From NCBI GenBank assembly GCA_948474755.1, contig CAOLHI010000931.1, forward strand, positions 372,001 through 436,000: DNA of 64,000 nucleotides, read 5' to 3'. The notes beneath the pieces are model-generated. The model made no database searches, was not told where the DNA came from, and was given only the letters and a program-made list of their open reading frames with translations. The DNA comes from Ctenosaura bakeri. Lineage: Eukaryota > Chordata > Lepidosauria > Squamata > Iguanidae. Made by a program: the position numbers and the translations under genes. Of this stretch, positions 11,301-22,525 are shown piece by piece; position 1 is the first letter of the stretch, and every line of letters starts with the position of its first letter.

Positions 11301-12250
11301 TGGTTAGAGCTGGCAGAGTGTAGACACTTTATCATAGGCTGCCTTAGTAACTAAGAAACATTTTATAATCTTCTAATATTGCTAACTGTTCTAAAGAACA
11401 TGGTGTCCTGAAGAAAATGTTTAATTGAATATTTATTTCCATGTGAGTATTATGAAAGTTTACCAAAGGATTGATACTGACTTGGCACTCTTGCAGTTGA
11501 CCCTGTGTAAAGGATCTTGTAAAGATCCTTAGTTTGTAAAAACGACAGAGTGAAAAACACAGTTCTTTGTGGATGCTGACTTCATTTTCCTAACAGGGTT
11601 ATGCCATATTGTAACAGACCTATGTTGCACCTCAAAACGTTTTTCTGTACACTAGATTTTTTCCTTTCCTCTAATAATTTCATTACTGCACACATCTTAA
11701 TCTTTTAAACATGTTTTAAAACATTTTATGGTCATTAATTTTTTGAAAAATGTTGTCTAGACACTTTATGCTGAATTTTACTTGCCTCTGTAACCTTGAG
11801 ATGGATACTGCAGCATTAAACTTGCTGTCTGTTTAAAACTTGAGGCTTCTTTTCTGTGAGCTAGAAAGCTCATATAGCAGTGAAGTTATTTCAGTATTTA
11901 TTATTGAATCCTTGGGGGTTCAGAATGTAACTTTGTACATGAAATATATATAAATATGTATATGAAACGCACACTTGTGTTTTGGTGTCTTTTTTACATC
12001 CCTGTAGTGATCACAAATTGTAACTTCCTGTTAAACCAATGCAAGGCTTACTTACATACTGATTTTTGTACTGTGTCACATACTCAGCAGCTTGGATTTT
12101 GTGTAGTTCAGGAGATGTGGAAAATCTCCCTATTTAACTCAGTCAGATTGGGAATTTATGAAATCATCCTAACATTAATGTGGGAACGGAAAGATAAAGC
12201 ATCCATTCATAATAAATATTGAAATAAATATGAAAGGTCCATGTGCATGA
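8367..12250 (+). other. SPAG9: SPAG9 3' untranslated region
   Basis: From the stop codon to just after paired AATAAA signals lies about 3.9 kb of A+T-rich sequence without any transposon I can recognise. That absence contrasts with the repeat-dense DNA on both sides and is expected for a transcribed, constrained 3' UTR; SPAG9 is known to have a long 3' UTR. It contains a TGTAAATA Pumilio-type motif (9901-9908), many ATTTA pentamers and an alternating TA tract near 9829-9853. An internal ATTAAA at about 11815 could be an alternative poly(A) signal. The exact cleavage site is inferred. Confidence 0.75.
9901..9908 (+). promoter_or_regulatory. Pumilio response element candidate
   Basis: TGTAAATA matches the UGUANAUA consensus for PUF-family RNA-binding proteins. 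It lies in the SPAG9 3' UTR inside a very A+T-rich block followed by ATTTATTTAGG. Such motifs also occur by chance, so function is inferred from position only. Confidence 0.4.
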
Positions 12251-12340
12251 AGGAAAGAAGATTCATGTCCTCATTTGATGCTGTGTGTTCTGTGTTGTGT
12301 ACGTATGTCTGTCTTGTTCTGTGTGTCTTTCTGTCTGTAG
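12211..12340 (+). terminator. SPAG9: SPAG9 polyadenylation region
   Basis: Two canonical AATAAA hexamers (12211-12216 and 12223-12228) are followed 50 to 110 bases later by a GT-rich stretch (about 12280-12340, TGTGTGTTCTGTGTTGTGT type) that fits a downstream cleavage-stimulation element. Together they mark the likely main transcript end. Cleavage probably falls between about 12240 and 12270. Confidence 0.75.
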
Positions 12341-12619
12341 TTAACCTTCCACCAGATGCCTTACCTCATTATAATCTCAGTGCAATTAGGTCACCATGCA
12401 GCTAATTTGAAAGCTTAGCAGCTACCCATCCTTCGTCTTGCAGGATTATTCTTCATCAGTATGGTCAGTTTGTGGCCTTCCAAATCTTAAACAGTAGCTC
12501 TGCCGGCTAAGACTGATCAAAGCTTCAGTCTAACAACATCTGGTGGATCTTGATATGCACATCTGTGCTTTTAATCCAAAATTCAATCAGCCATTTTAAG
12601 TTTGTAATCTATTTGTATG

Positions 12620-12765
12620 CCATCTTGCTTCCAAAGAGTTGTAGGTATCTAACCCTCACAACAAATGTAGCCTAAGCTGAGATAATGAGTGGTCCAAAGC
12701 TACCAGGTGAGCTTTGTAGTTAAGCACAGATGTCAAGCTATGATTCACTGGTTCAGATGTATCTG
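12620..12765. mobile_element. MIR-like/L2-related SINE fragment
   Basis: Contains ACCCTCACAACAAATGTAGC followed by a GCTGAGATAATGAGTGGTCC block and a CCAGGTGAGC block, the order seen in common reptile MIR-like repeats. Degenerate, with no readable ends or TSD. Confidence 0.45.
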
Positions 12766-12998
12766 TTCATACTTGTACCACACAATCTCATACTTCTTTA
12801 CTGCAAGTACAGGTTAATGCTAGAATTCCTTTTCTCTGATAGGTATTGCAAAAGCAATCAAGAGAAGTCCTGAAAGATGACTGGTATTTTTTATCTGTCA
12901 TAGAGCCACCTATCCCTGTGGGCATTAAAAAGCTACTAATTGTTTGTGACTGAAAGTGATGGGAAAAGAGTAATCCTGTTCTGATCCATCCATTTTGT

Positions 12999-13142
12999 AA
13001 AGTGAGGTGGGGAAATTTTGGCCCTCCAGAGGTCTTTTGACCTCAGCACCTGGGTTTTTGGCCCAGCCAGCATGGCCAATGATAAGAGATTGTGGGAGCT
13101 ATAGACCAAAAAATCTAGATGGTCAAAGATTCCCCACTCCTG
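12999..13142. mobile_element. Foldback MITE (hAT-like family)
   Basis: Left end GAGGTGGGGAAATTTTGGCC and right end AAAGATTCCCCACTCCTGC form diverged inverted arms around a CCAGCCAGCATGGCCAATGA centre. Same family as 1377-1512 and 30975-31112. Confidence 0.65.
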
Positions 13143-16100
13143 CTTTTCAGAGTAGATGGGTCAGAATAGAATTACAGTGCTGTTTTTATCATCACCAGAA
13201 AAATCTGCATATACTACCAATCATACTCTGTTTTCTGGTAACAACCACAGCTTATGCCATTGTTTCATTGCTTTGCTTAAGGATGTCCAGAGCTAACGAT
13301 TAGTGAGCAAGAACAGCAATAGTTTTTGTTATTTTTCTCAAAACAAAGGGATTACTGTTTCTAATAGGATAGCTTTTTTTTCAGGCCATTAAGTGTTAAA
13401 GTTCTTCCTGTCAAGAGAAATGATCACATTCATAGCAATATATTCCTTTTCCAATTAATAACTTCCACTGTTCAAGTAGGGCTGTTAATAATAGTTTTGT
13501 CTGTTCTCAGAAAATTATTTCCATTTTCAGTATTTTAGTTGTTTCTTATGCACAGTTCTCTCTGCAGGATCCAGTTTGTATTTTTAAGGAGCCATTCCTA
13601 TTACTGTTTTGCTTTTGACATCATCATTTATTTTTATTGAATAGCTAGATCTTACATGCCAAAACTTAGCTGATGATTCACAGCCTAAGAATGGATAGGA
13701 TTTCCCTCATGACTGTAGCTGGAATGGAAAAGTCATTGGAGTTGGGCGTTACTTTCAGACTTTTCTTGTGCATGCTGCCAAGTGTTTGGGTACTTAAGCC
13801 AATTTGTGAAATTAGTTGTTGAAATTAGTTTAAGATATAAAACAAGTTATTACCAGTAGAAGAATTTTAAATCCACAAACCAGATTCAAACTATTATTTA
13901 TATCACATACTTCTTGCTTGGCAAGAGTGAAGTTCTTATTTCTTTGTTGGACAACATCTGTTAACATGAGAACTTATTTTTAATAAGCAGTCCAAATGTT
14001 GGGATTGCTGAACTACATCTTCTTTCTAGAAGGTTATGAAGAAATATTTTTTTAAAGTGTATTTGAAATTGCCTTTAAAATACTATTTTGATTTGTTTTT
14101 AAATATTTTTATCTGTTGTGCATTTCTGCAAGATTGCTGATAGGCTGAGATGTGATAAATAAATACATAATCTACCAACCAGATGTTTCTGTTGCTTTAG
14201 GCTTACGATATCTTATTGGCATCAAAAAGGTATGTAGGGATGTGAAGACTAAGGGACAAACTAGATGGGACACATCATGTGCATTTCTCTTTTTAAATCA
14301 AAAACAACTTTTCTCTCCAGCCATAACTAGTCCATTAAAAAAGCTTCCAACTGCTTCTCATCTTGCAAGGAAGAATATGTGGGTACCTATATAATTTTTC
14401 TTATACGTGAGTTAAAAAACACTGTTGAATATTTTTGAGCAGAAAATTGCCTAGTGGGGAAAGAGTTCAGTACTCCCTTTAATTCTACTGTGATTTTTCT
14501 ACAAAATGTAGGTCCCTAATGCTATTTTTTATTTTAAAATAGAAAGATGCACACAATACAGCCATACCTAAGTTTATCCTTGAGCAATTTTGGAAAAGGT
14601 CACAAGCTGTTTAGGATTCTAGCATGCCTCATAGCTTACCTGTCAAAGTGCTTCTTTCTCTCCTGTCTTGGACCATTAGAGATTGCTGGTGGCCTTCAAA
14701 GTAGAAAGCAACCCCTTTCCTCCATCATATTACAATCTGAGACTTCAGTTTACAGGGCAGGACTTAAACAAAATTGCACATCATCTTGGTTATATGGATA
14801 AAACAGGCATCTTATAGTTCCCGCAAGACTGGCTGCAGGAAGGAGTGGAAGTACAGAGATTAGGAATGAAGCAAGGTTCCAGACAATTCTCCTTATTTGA
14901 ATTTGGGACTTAAACATCAAGGAAATGTATGAACAAATGGAGGGCAATTTATACGCAAGTTGATTTTTGACATCATAGAACTTTATTAATGATCATGGAA
15001 CACATTTGTTAAAGCTGAGGCATTAGGCTTTAGCATACAACTTCCTGGGTTTGTGGAGGCAATGTGGTGGCCGTAAGTTTGATCTCAACAAGGTAAGTTT
15101 AAAAAAAAAATCACCGAATTTCTTTGCTTTTCTTTTTAAAAAGCAATTTTATTATATATAGTGTTCTGTAAAACATATGTATGCATGCACACACATTCAC
15201 ACACAACAGAAAGGTAAACTGCAGAATGCCTGGAGCACTACACGTTAGTCATGAGAAGTCGTCCTGGGAAGTTCTGAGGGGAGTTCTTTTGTCCGTGGAT
15301 TTGGAGGGAAAGTGGTAGAACTGGAAGGAGGAAGAGTCAGGGAGAGTAAATAAGGAATTGTGTAGGTCAGATGTTAACTGGAGGAGAGAACATCAACCAA
15401 TCCCCTCGCACAGCTTTTGTCTAGCAAGAACTTTCAGGTGTGAGTGGCAGGCTGAGGCCGACAGTTGTGCTCCCAGCCAGGCCTGGTTGTACAGCAGGAG
15501 ACACCAGGAAAGACAGGTGCCCTGATATTCATCAAAGCAGTCCTAGGATGCCTTGCTTGAGAGGCAAGAATAAAACACAGAAATAGTTTCCACCAAAATG
15601 TGAAATAATGATATAATATTCTTTGAAAATTGGTGTAAAAATGATAAAAACATCGATTTCCCATCTTGCTGTATTGCTGGCAATTTTATTGGATTGCTTT
15701 GAAATCTGATACAATTGTAGACTTCATCAAGTAGATCACAGGGCAGTTTCAGGGTATTAGCTCAGTAGATGTCATTCTTACAGTCTTAGAATGACAGGAC
15801 TTTTTTGGGGGGGCGGCAGCTTACTGGATTAAAGCAGCATTTCTGCACCCTTTAATTGGTGTATCTGTATTGATATTAATTGATATTAAAACCTTGTAAC
15901 TGTTGGAAAACAATCTGCTGCATTATGTAAACTCTTACTTTGTGGTAGTTTGACCTCCTCTGGAAAAGATGGATACACTGGCTTAAGCCTAGGTTCTAAG
16001 GATGTTTCACAAGGTTAAAAATAAATGGGGAAAACTCAGGGAAGAGATGAGGCTCTCCTGCATAACTGTTCTAGAAGTCAAAAGGCTTCATTCTCCAGAA

Positions 16101-16231
16101 CTGGGTATCCTTTGAACTTGATAGAAATTTTGCCATTTTAAGAAGTAGATTAATCCAAAATTCAGCTGTCAGCCTTTTCACACATTTTTTTTTAGTTATA
16201 ATGATTCCTGTAATCTTTGAGGAAAGAATTT
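13143..16231. other. Intergenic, nothing identified
   Basis: A+T-rich sequence with no coding signal on either strand (short frames only, no family motifs) and no repeat I can name. A short CA-rich microsatellite-like patch lies near 15187-15205 and a G-run at 15805-15813. Confidence 0.6.
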
Positions 16232-16396
16232 ATATCAAAAGACTTTCTTTTTCCCCCTTCCCCCTTTTTTTTAAATATATATTTTTATTAAGATTAACAA
16301 CAAATTACAAACATCTCAACAAATTACAATATTTACATTATCAATAACCTTAAATTCTTCACACAAACAATAGGATGGATATCAAAAGACTTTCTT
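16232..16396 (-). mobile_element. 5'-truncated L1 3' end, antisense, with perfect 18-bp TSD
   Basis: ATATCAAAAGACTTTCTT occurs at 16232-16249 and again at 16379-16396. The 129 bp between starts with a pyrimidine tail (reverse complement of a poly-A/G-rich tail) and the reverse complement of an AATAAAAATATATA-type 3' end. The TSD length, tail and truncation are classic target-primed reverse transcription by an L1-type endonuclease. The perfect TSD suggests a fairly recent insertion. Confidence 0.85.
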
Positions 16397-18394
16397 AAAG
16401 GCCTTGACCTCACACATTCAGTTTTTGCTAGAAAAGCTGGGTTTGCATACTGAGGAACTGGTCTAGGCCATTCTCATACATATTCCCCAAGGTGTTCATG
16501 TTTTCTTCTCACAAAATAGTTGTGAGAAACTTTAGCTGTCGAATAATCTCTTCCTAAATTGGATTAAGCTGGCAATATCAATCATGACTGAAAAAGGACG
16601 CAAAGAGGAATGGTGGGACAGGGCCTACCTTTTACGTAATTACACAGCCAGCCTCCTCAGACACAGACCTCATGGTCATAGGCAAAGCTTCATTTACAAG
16701 ATGTAGACAGGGTTCACTTAATACAATATATTTCATAGCTAGAGCACCTTAAAATGACTTTGTTGATATGGCAAAGTCGAGGAGATAGAGGAATGGGGGC
16801 GTCATATAATGGGGCTACATGAGAGGGTGGAGTGAGTAGCCACATATACACAATTCATGTCCTATTCCAGTTCTGAAAGGCTGTGACTTCAAAATCTGAT
16901 TCATGTTTCAGGTCATCTTCGACAGAAGCCACATAGAAAGAAATGATTATGGATTCTTATTTGAAGTATCTATAAATGTCATTCAGCCAGCCTGCATATA
17001 GAGCAGTCAGCCCAGGTAAACCATTTCCACTTTTGAACAGTCACTGGTGACATCTCAGTTTTCTCAGTCATCTCTTGACAAATGACATAAGCAGCTGTCT
17101 GGAGATTTCACTCAGATATTTCTAGCAATATATTTTCTAAATGAAAAGAATATTCACATTCTTCTGCTCTGGAAATTGTAATCTAACCTGAACATTTAGG
17201 ATAGGGGCAGGCTAAGACAACATTAAACTTGTAAACTGGAGCTCCAACAAGTCGAGGCTGTGTGGAAATTGATTTAAAGTATTAGTTTGATTAAGGTATT
17301 CCAAGGGATTGTTGAGTAAAACTGGAATTTGCTAGGTACAGATAAAATTCCACATAATTAAACAAAAGTTAACATATAATTAAATTATGAATAGTTGCCC
17401 CCAAGCTACACAAAAATTACTTTCGAAGGAGCCAACAAGAAGTGTTACCTATGGCTGACAGTGTCAGTGCCACTTTCTATTGCAATCCTATGGCTTTGAA
17501 TGTTAAGCCTAATGATTAACATGATGGCAACTGAACATGTAAAAAATTTTCCCATTTGTTATCATGATTTTTTTCTATACGAAATTTACTGTTGCAAGGT
17601 TTAACTTTTATTTAATTTTTTAAAAATGCAAAATCCAGCCACCCAATGTTAATGCAAACAAATTACATTATTGAGCTCACTAGCAATGGACAAAACGTGT
17701 CCAGTCTTTTCTAATGTTCCAGTCTCTAATGTTCCAGATGTGATCGCTGGTATCATTGAAGTATGTCCCTCTATGTAATCCAGTGATATTGCATAGACCT
17801 CCTGCTTCCAGCCAATTCATAAGTTCTGTATCTCTATTTTGTATTTGTAGCAAATTCCAAGGGCAAAGCACTCCTGAATAGTGTAATTGTGAAAATCAAT
17901 GTATAAACGATAGGTTTTGTTAGCTAAATGTACATGTGCAATGAGCTGGTAAGGACTGGCTGCCCTTCCTGTGAATGGATGTTTTTGAAATATATATCCA
18001 GTCTCATTAAGAAGAACTCATGCTGTATTATATTAGCACGCACAGAACAAATTAAAGTTAATCAGCATAAAAAACATAACTGGTATTAAACAATGTGGGG
18101 TCTATTCTGTACATTAAAACTGTAACTTGCATGCAAGCATGCCATTAATAAATGACTATGTTCATTTGTACTTGGAAATTGTTTCAGTCCACGCTCTGTA
18201 CCCTAGGGTTTGCAGTATGAAGCTGTAAATAATTGCCTAGCTGAGCTGATGAAATCCCTTGTGTCTTTAGGGCAGGGGTAGGATTTTTTTTTAAAAACTA
18301 GTGGTTCTTGTGGTTCACCAGTTTCTTAAATGTACAAAGCAAGGGTCTTTGTACATCCCACTATGAGGAATGTTAATACAATTTGAGGCTGTTT
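16397..18394. other. Intergenic, nothing identified
   Basis: Two kilobases of A+T-rich sequence without coding or repeat signal that I can recognise. Confidence 0.55.
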
Positions 18395-19065
18395 AGGGGG
18401 CTGTTTACAGAAAAAGCGAGTAAGGGGAGACATGATGGAGGTGTACGAAATTATGCATGGGCTAGAGAGCTTTTCTTTATCTCTGATATCACTATAGCCT
18501 GGGCTTATTATTGAAACTCAGTGATGGCCAGTGTCCCTTAAGGTTGGTGAGTTAAGGAGCATAGTCATGAAAGCTGCAGGCAAGTGATCACTGAAAGTAA
18601 TTGCTACTCAAATTCCTCTCGTGCAAAATCTCAGATATAGCTTTTATCCTTTTGTATTCAACTTGAGTCCTCATGTTGTTTGGAAAGGACGTTGGGACTT
18701 AGGTGGGTTGATGTCCTAACAGTAGGACCATCCTTGGTGAAACTGAATAGAGAAAGAGTGAGGAAATATAAAAGGAATAATTTCTTCACACATTGTACTG
18801 TAGTGACATTGACATGTATTCCTTAAAAAATAAGTTGGACACATTCATGGAAGGTAGGATCTTCAGGATGGATTTGTGCCACATCCAGTATCAGAGGCAG
18901 TGTGCTGTTTTGTATTTCAATTGCTGAGGAATACAAGATGGAGAATGTTCCTTTGTGTCCTGCTTGTGAGGTTCCTGTTGGCATCTCCTTGACAAAGTAG
19001 AGGACTGGACTAGATAGACCTTTGGTTTTATCTAGTGGGGCTCTTCTTAAGTTCTTGAAAAGGCT
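18395..19065 (+). mobile_element. CR1-type LINE 3' end
   Basis: The copy ends in TGGACTAGATAGACCTTTGG then GGGGCTCTTCTTAAGTTCTT, the typical 3' end of a reptile CR1 subfamily. Upstream are a GGAATAATTTCTTCACACAT block and a GGGGAGACATGATGGAGG block in the right order. Coding capacity is lost; 5' truncated. Confidence 0.65.
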
Positions 19066-19235
19066 GGTATGAATGATTCATGTTAAGTGACCCTGGGTAA
19101 GCATTGTTGCTTAGGAACACAGTAGTGGACCACACTCTACCCTTTCCTTATCCCTGCCTTAAAGTGTAGCTGGAGCAAGGATCAGCAGTTATAAATAATA
19201 TCAGCAAAGAACTACAGAGAGAACAGAGAACTATA

Positions 19236-19460
19236 AATATCCTAAAGGCACCAGGTCCCATCAGATCTTGGAAGCTAAGTAGGGTCAGCCCTGATTAGTA
19301 CTTGGATGGGGGACTGCCAATGAGTACCAGGTGTTGTAGGCTATATTTCAGAAGAAGGAAATAGCAAAAACACCTTTGAGTATTGCTTGTCTTAGAAAAC
19401 TCTATGAAATTCATGGGGTTGCCATAGTTTGGCAGCAAATTGAAGACACGTACATGTATC
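19236..19460 (+). mobile_element. 5S-rRNA-derived SINE with RTE/BovB-like tail, copy 1
   Basis: The head resembles 5S rRNA: GATCTTGGAAGCTAAGTAGG (A-box region) and TTAGTACTTGGATGGGGGAC (C-box region), then a GTGTTGTAGGCT end. The tail reads GAAATTCATGGGGTTGCCAT and TTGAAGACAC, matching the 3' tail shared by Sauria SINEs and RTE/BovB LINEs, which supply the retrotransposition machinery (family knowledge). Not a functional 5S gene: the first third of 5S is replaced and a SINE tail follows. It is the uninterrupted reference for the split copy at 43.9 kb. Confidence 0.85.
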
Positions 19461-20132
19461 TGGGATGCAGGTGGCTGAGATCATTGTCTTGCATACTGAA
19501 CACAAGATGGCACTCTTGCAGTTTACTACACAATATACTAGGTTCATTTTCTTGCTCTCCTATTTCTAATTCACTGATTCTCTTTTTCCATACCAGTGTA
19601 GGGAGACATGAGTATGGATTAGTCTATTTATACCATGCCTGGAAATACCAGTGTGGTGGTAGGATAAAAGAAATACATCTATATTTTAGCTGGTGCACTC
19701 ACTTGAAAATGTGTGCACGTAAAATAGGTAGGATAGGAAAAGTAATGAAAGGACTAGGAGTAATTGAAAGGGCACTTAACTGCAAGTGGAAAAGCTGGAA
19801 CAGCTTTCTTATCCATTATGCGAAGGCAAAATATTTCATATCAGCATGGTTGAGCAAGAAGCCACATGTGATTCCTGAGCATATTGTCCATGAGAGAGCT
19901 CAAAATGTCAGGGAGTGAGGGTAAAGTTTTTAGAAGAAATATGAGCAACAATATATATTTATATGGATTAGATGTTTATAAAAGCATGGGTGATAAGGGC
20001 AGAAAAAGAGTACTCCTTCACACAGTATCAGAACGTTGCATTATCCACCTTATAGTACCACAAGATGAAATTAGGGCCACTATTTTACCCAGCATAAAGC
20101 AAAAATAGGCAAATGCATGAAGGGCAATAACT
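19461..20132. other. Intergenic, with an unusually long but unassigned open frame
   Basis: No repeat recognised. A + strand frame stays open from the 5S-SINE tail (19376) to 19918 (180 codons), followed by a second frame 19884-20108. Neither translation shows a family motif; both are rejected as genes. Confidence 0.5.
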
Positions 20133-20161
20133 CTGTGTGTGCATACGTGCATGCATGCATA
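20133..20161. repeat. Alternating purine-pyrimidine microsatellite
   Basis: A 29-base uninterrupted alternating purine-pyrimidine run of TG, CA, TA and CG steps at the 3' tail of an antisense SINE copy. Likely expanded from the SINE tail repeat. Confidence 0.8.
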
Positions 20162-20272
20162 CCTGCCTTCAAGTCACCTGTCAGCATATAGCAACCCCAT
20201 GAATTTCATAGGGTCCTCTTAGGCAAGCAATACTCAGAGGTGGTTTTGTTAGTTCCTTCCTCTGAAATCTTG
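20133..20272 (-). mobile_element. Truncated Sauria/5S-SINE tail, antisense
   Basis: Reads in reverse as the SINE tail: CCTTCAAGTCACCTGTCAGC, CCCATGAATTTCATAGGG, then TTAGTTCCTTCCTCTGAAAT. The head is missing. The start is an alternating TG/CA-rich microsatellite that replaces the usual SINE 3' repeat. Confidence 0.7.
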
Positions 20273-20575
20273 TGTACTGACTCTTTAAAAGGCAAACATG
20301 GTGATTTGGTCTTGCTGGCTGGGCCTGTGGGAGAACAGAAGGGAGTGCCACTAGCAGGAGTTAAGCCCTCTTTTCCCTCCTTCGGATCTCTCAGTCCTGG
20401 TTCCATTCAGTCCATCTTTACATTTCTTTGAAGTCAGATATTGCTCTATGTTCTAGAAGATTTTAATAAACAGTGTTGGTTGAAGATATCTGCATGTATT
20501 GATGTTGCCTTATTCAGGAAGTCTACAATTGCTTATTACAGTGGTCTGATCCAGCAAGCTATTTGTTGTTCTTAG

Positions 20576-20607
20576 CACATGTGTGCGCACGTGCATGTGC
20601 ACACACA
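20576..20607. repeat. Alternating purine-pyrimidine tract, partly palindromic
   Basis: A 32-base perfect purine-pyrimidine alternation around TGTGCGCACGTGCATGTGCA. It contains CACGTG and CG steps and is largely self-complementary, so it could adopt Z-DNA or a short hairpin. No associated gene seen. Confidence 0.85.
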
Positions 20608-21204
20608 GAACTTTGTCAATATTTGTAATTCTATTTACCTTAAGATTATCTCTCCTACTTTCTTCCCTACAGAAAGATATTCCTCAAGGAGACTACAAAA
20701 ATAGTAGTCTTAAGTTCCTGACAAAATATGAAAAGAAAAATATGGCCTGATCTCTTAAGGTACACAGTATCATGTATGGAAACCCCCCCTTGTGTGTGTG
20801 GTGGCAAGGGTGGATGGAAGAGAATGCATCAGCTAAGACTAAGGGACAGGCAGGCCCAACTGGAAGGAGATAGTCCATAAGGGAGATTGTTCCCAAGCTG
20901 TTCATGGCCTTAAAGATAATTATGAGCATCACTTTGAACTGCATTGTTAAAGAACGTGGCAGTGAAACTCCTTACTGGTGATACAATAAAGGGGTCAGAT
21001 GATCTATGCCCATTCACCTATTTAAATTGCTAATAAAGTATACTATATGGGTTGTTGCTTCTTTAAATCTGGTGTACATTATTGCCTTGCCTGCCATGGG
21101 GCAGGACTCAGAAAAATCCCTGGTGTTTTGTCCAAGAGCAAATCTACAATCACTCCTGTGGCAGCAGAGAAAGTGACAAAATGTTATTTCTGCTTACAGG
21201 ATCA

Positions 21205-21574
21205 TTATAGAAACATAGAATCATAGAATCTTAGAATTTGAAAAGACCCCATGCAAGAATACACAATCAAAGCACTCCCAATAGATGGACATACAGACTC
21301 TGTTTAAAAGCCTACAAAGAAGGTAGGAGACTCCAGCACACCTTTACACTGCTATTACCATTAGGAAGTTCTTCCTAACATTTAGGTGGAATCTCTTTTC
21401 CTGTAGTTGGAAGCCATTGATCCATTTCCTAGTCTCTGGAGCAGCAGAAAACAAGCTTGCTCCATTGTCCATATGGCATCCCTTCAAATATTTAAACATG
21501 GGTATCATGCTACCTCTTAATCTCCTCTTCTCCAGGCTAAACATATCCAGCTCCTCAGAGGGCATGGTTTCCAG
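21205..21574 (-). mobile_element. CR1 LINE 3' end, antisense, part 1
   Basis: Begins with ATAGAATCATAGAATCTTAG, the reverse complement of the CR1 terminal octamer-type repeat (ATTCTATGATTCTATG). It continues through GGAAGTTCTTCCTAACATTT, TTCAAATATTTAAACATGGG and CTCCTCAGAGGGCATGGTTT, all conserved blocks of the CR1 3' region. The copy breaks at 21574 and resumes at 22159. Confidence 0.9.
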
Positions 21575-22158
21575 CAGTGATGTATTTAAGTCTTTTACTC
21601 CAAGTCTCAAGTCTACCTTCAAGTCTCAAATCTGAGAGCCAAGTTTATACTCCAACCTGTATTCCAGAATTTCTGGGCAGAGTCAATAAAGTCAGTTGTA
21701 ACAATTTAAGTAGAATCGGCTCTCCATTTTTGTGATTTTGCCATCTGCAGCTTCGGAAGTGGAGAATAGAATTCTTCTTACTTCCCATTTCCAAAGCTGG
21801 AGGCTTTTTCAGAAGTGGGGAATAAGATCCTTCTTATTCCCCATTACTGAAGCTTCAAGAGCTTTAGAAGGAAGGACTCTTCCTCCTCAAGTCCATTGCC
21901 TAAGCCATTTGCTGTTCCTCTGAGAAGTGTTTCCACACTTTGGGCTTGAAACAGACCCTCATGTGACCAGTAAGTTGTAAGGTTTCTGGAGGAATGTGTT
22001 ATGTTATTGAACCAAGGGCAGCAAGTCAGGCACTAAAATTATGCAAGTCTCAAGTTGAGTCAGTGTGTAATTTTTGCCAAGTCAAGTCCAGATCAAGTCA
22101 CTGAAGTGACTTAAGTCTGACTTGAGTCAGAGTCAATTGACTTGAGTCTATATCACTG
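21575..22158. mobile_element. 584-bp hAT-like non-autonomous element inside CR1
   Basis: Ends are CAGTGATGTATTTAAGTC and GACTTGAGTCTATATCACTG, imperfect inverted repeats starting CAGTGATR. It is flanked by the 8-bp duplication GTTTCCAG (21567-21574) / GTTTCCAA (22159-22166), one mismatch, as expected for hAT. Subterminal regions are packed with AAGTC/GACTT repeats in both orientations. No transposase frame. Removing it restores a continuous CR1 sequence. Confidence 0.88.
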
Positions 22159-22525
22159 GTTTCCAAGCCCTTTAGCATTTTGGTCACCATCCTCTGGACA
22201 TGTTCCAGTTTGCCAATATTCTGCTTGAATTGTGGTGCCCAAAACTGGATACAGTACTCCAGCCGGGGTCTGATCAAAGCAGAATAGAATGGTGCTATTA
22301 CTTACCTGACCTGGACACTATGCTCCTATGGATGGAGCCCAGATTCACTTTGGTTTTTTTAACTGCTGTATCACACTGTTGACTCATGTTCAACTTGTAG
22401 TTTTTCAAGATTCCTAGAGCCTTCTCACATGTACTGTGGTCAAGCTAAGTGTCACCTGTCCTATATCTGTGCATTTCATTTTTTCTGCCTAAGTGTAGTC
22501 ATTGTTAAGATTTTGACCGAGTTTC
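22159..22525 (-). mobile_element. CR1 LINE 3' region, antisense, part 2
   Basis: Continues part 1: CATTTTGGTCACCATCCTCT, GAATTGTGGTGCCCAAAACT, GCTGTATCACACTGTTGACT and GTCACCTGTCCTATATCTG are CR1 blocks in the correct reverse order. Coding frame lost. The element fades out by about 22525. Confidence 0.85.

Noticed and set aside
19236..19460. Functional 5S rRNA gene
   Set aside because: Only the middle and 3' parts resemble 5S, the 5' third is replaced, and a SINE tail follows. The same structure recurs at 25.4 and 43.9 kb, so it is a SINE family.
19376..19918. 180-codon + strand open frame as a protein-coding gene
   Set aside because: It begins in a SINE tail, has no recognisable domain and an irregular composition, and lacks splice or promoter context. 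Kept only as a low-interest finding.
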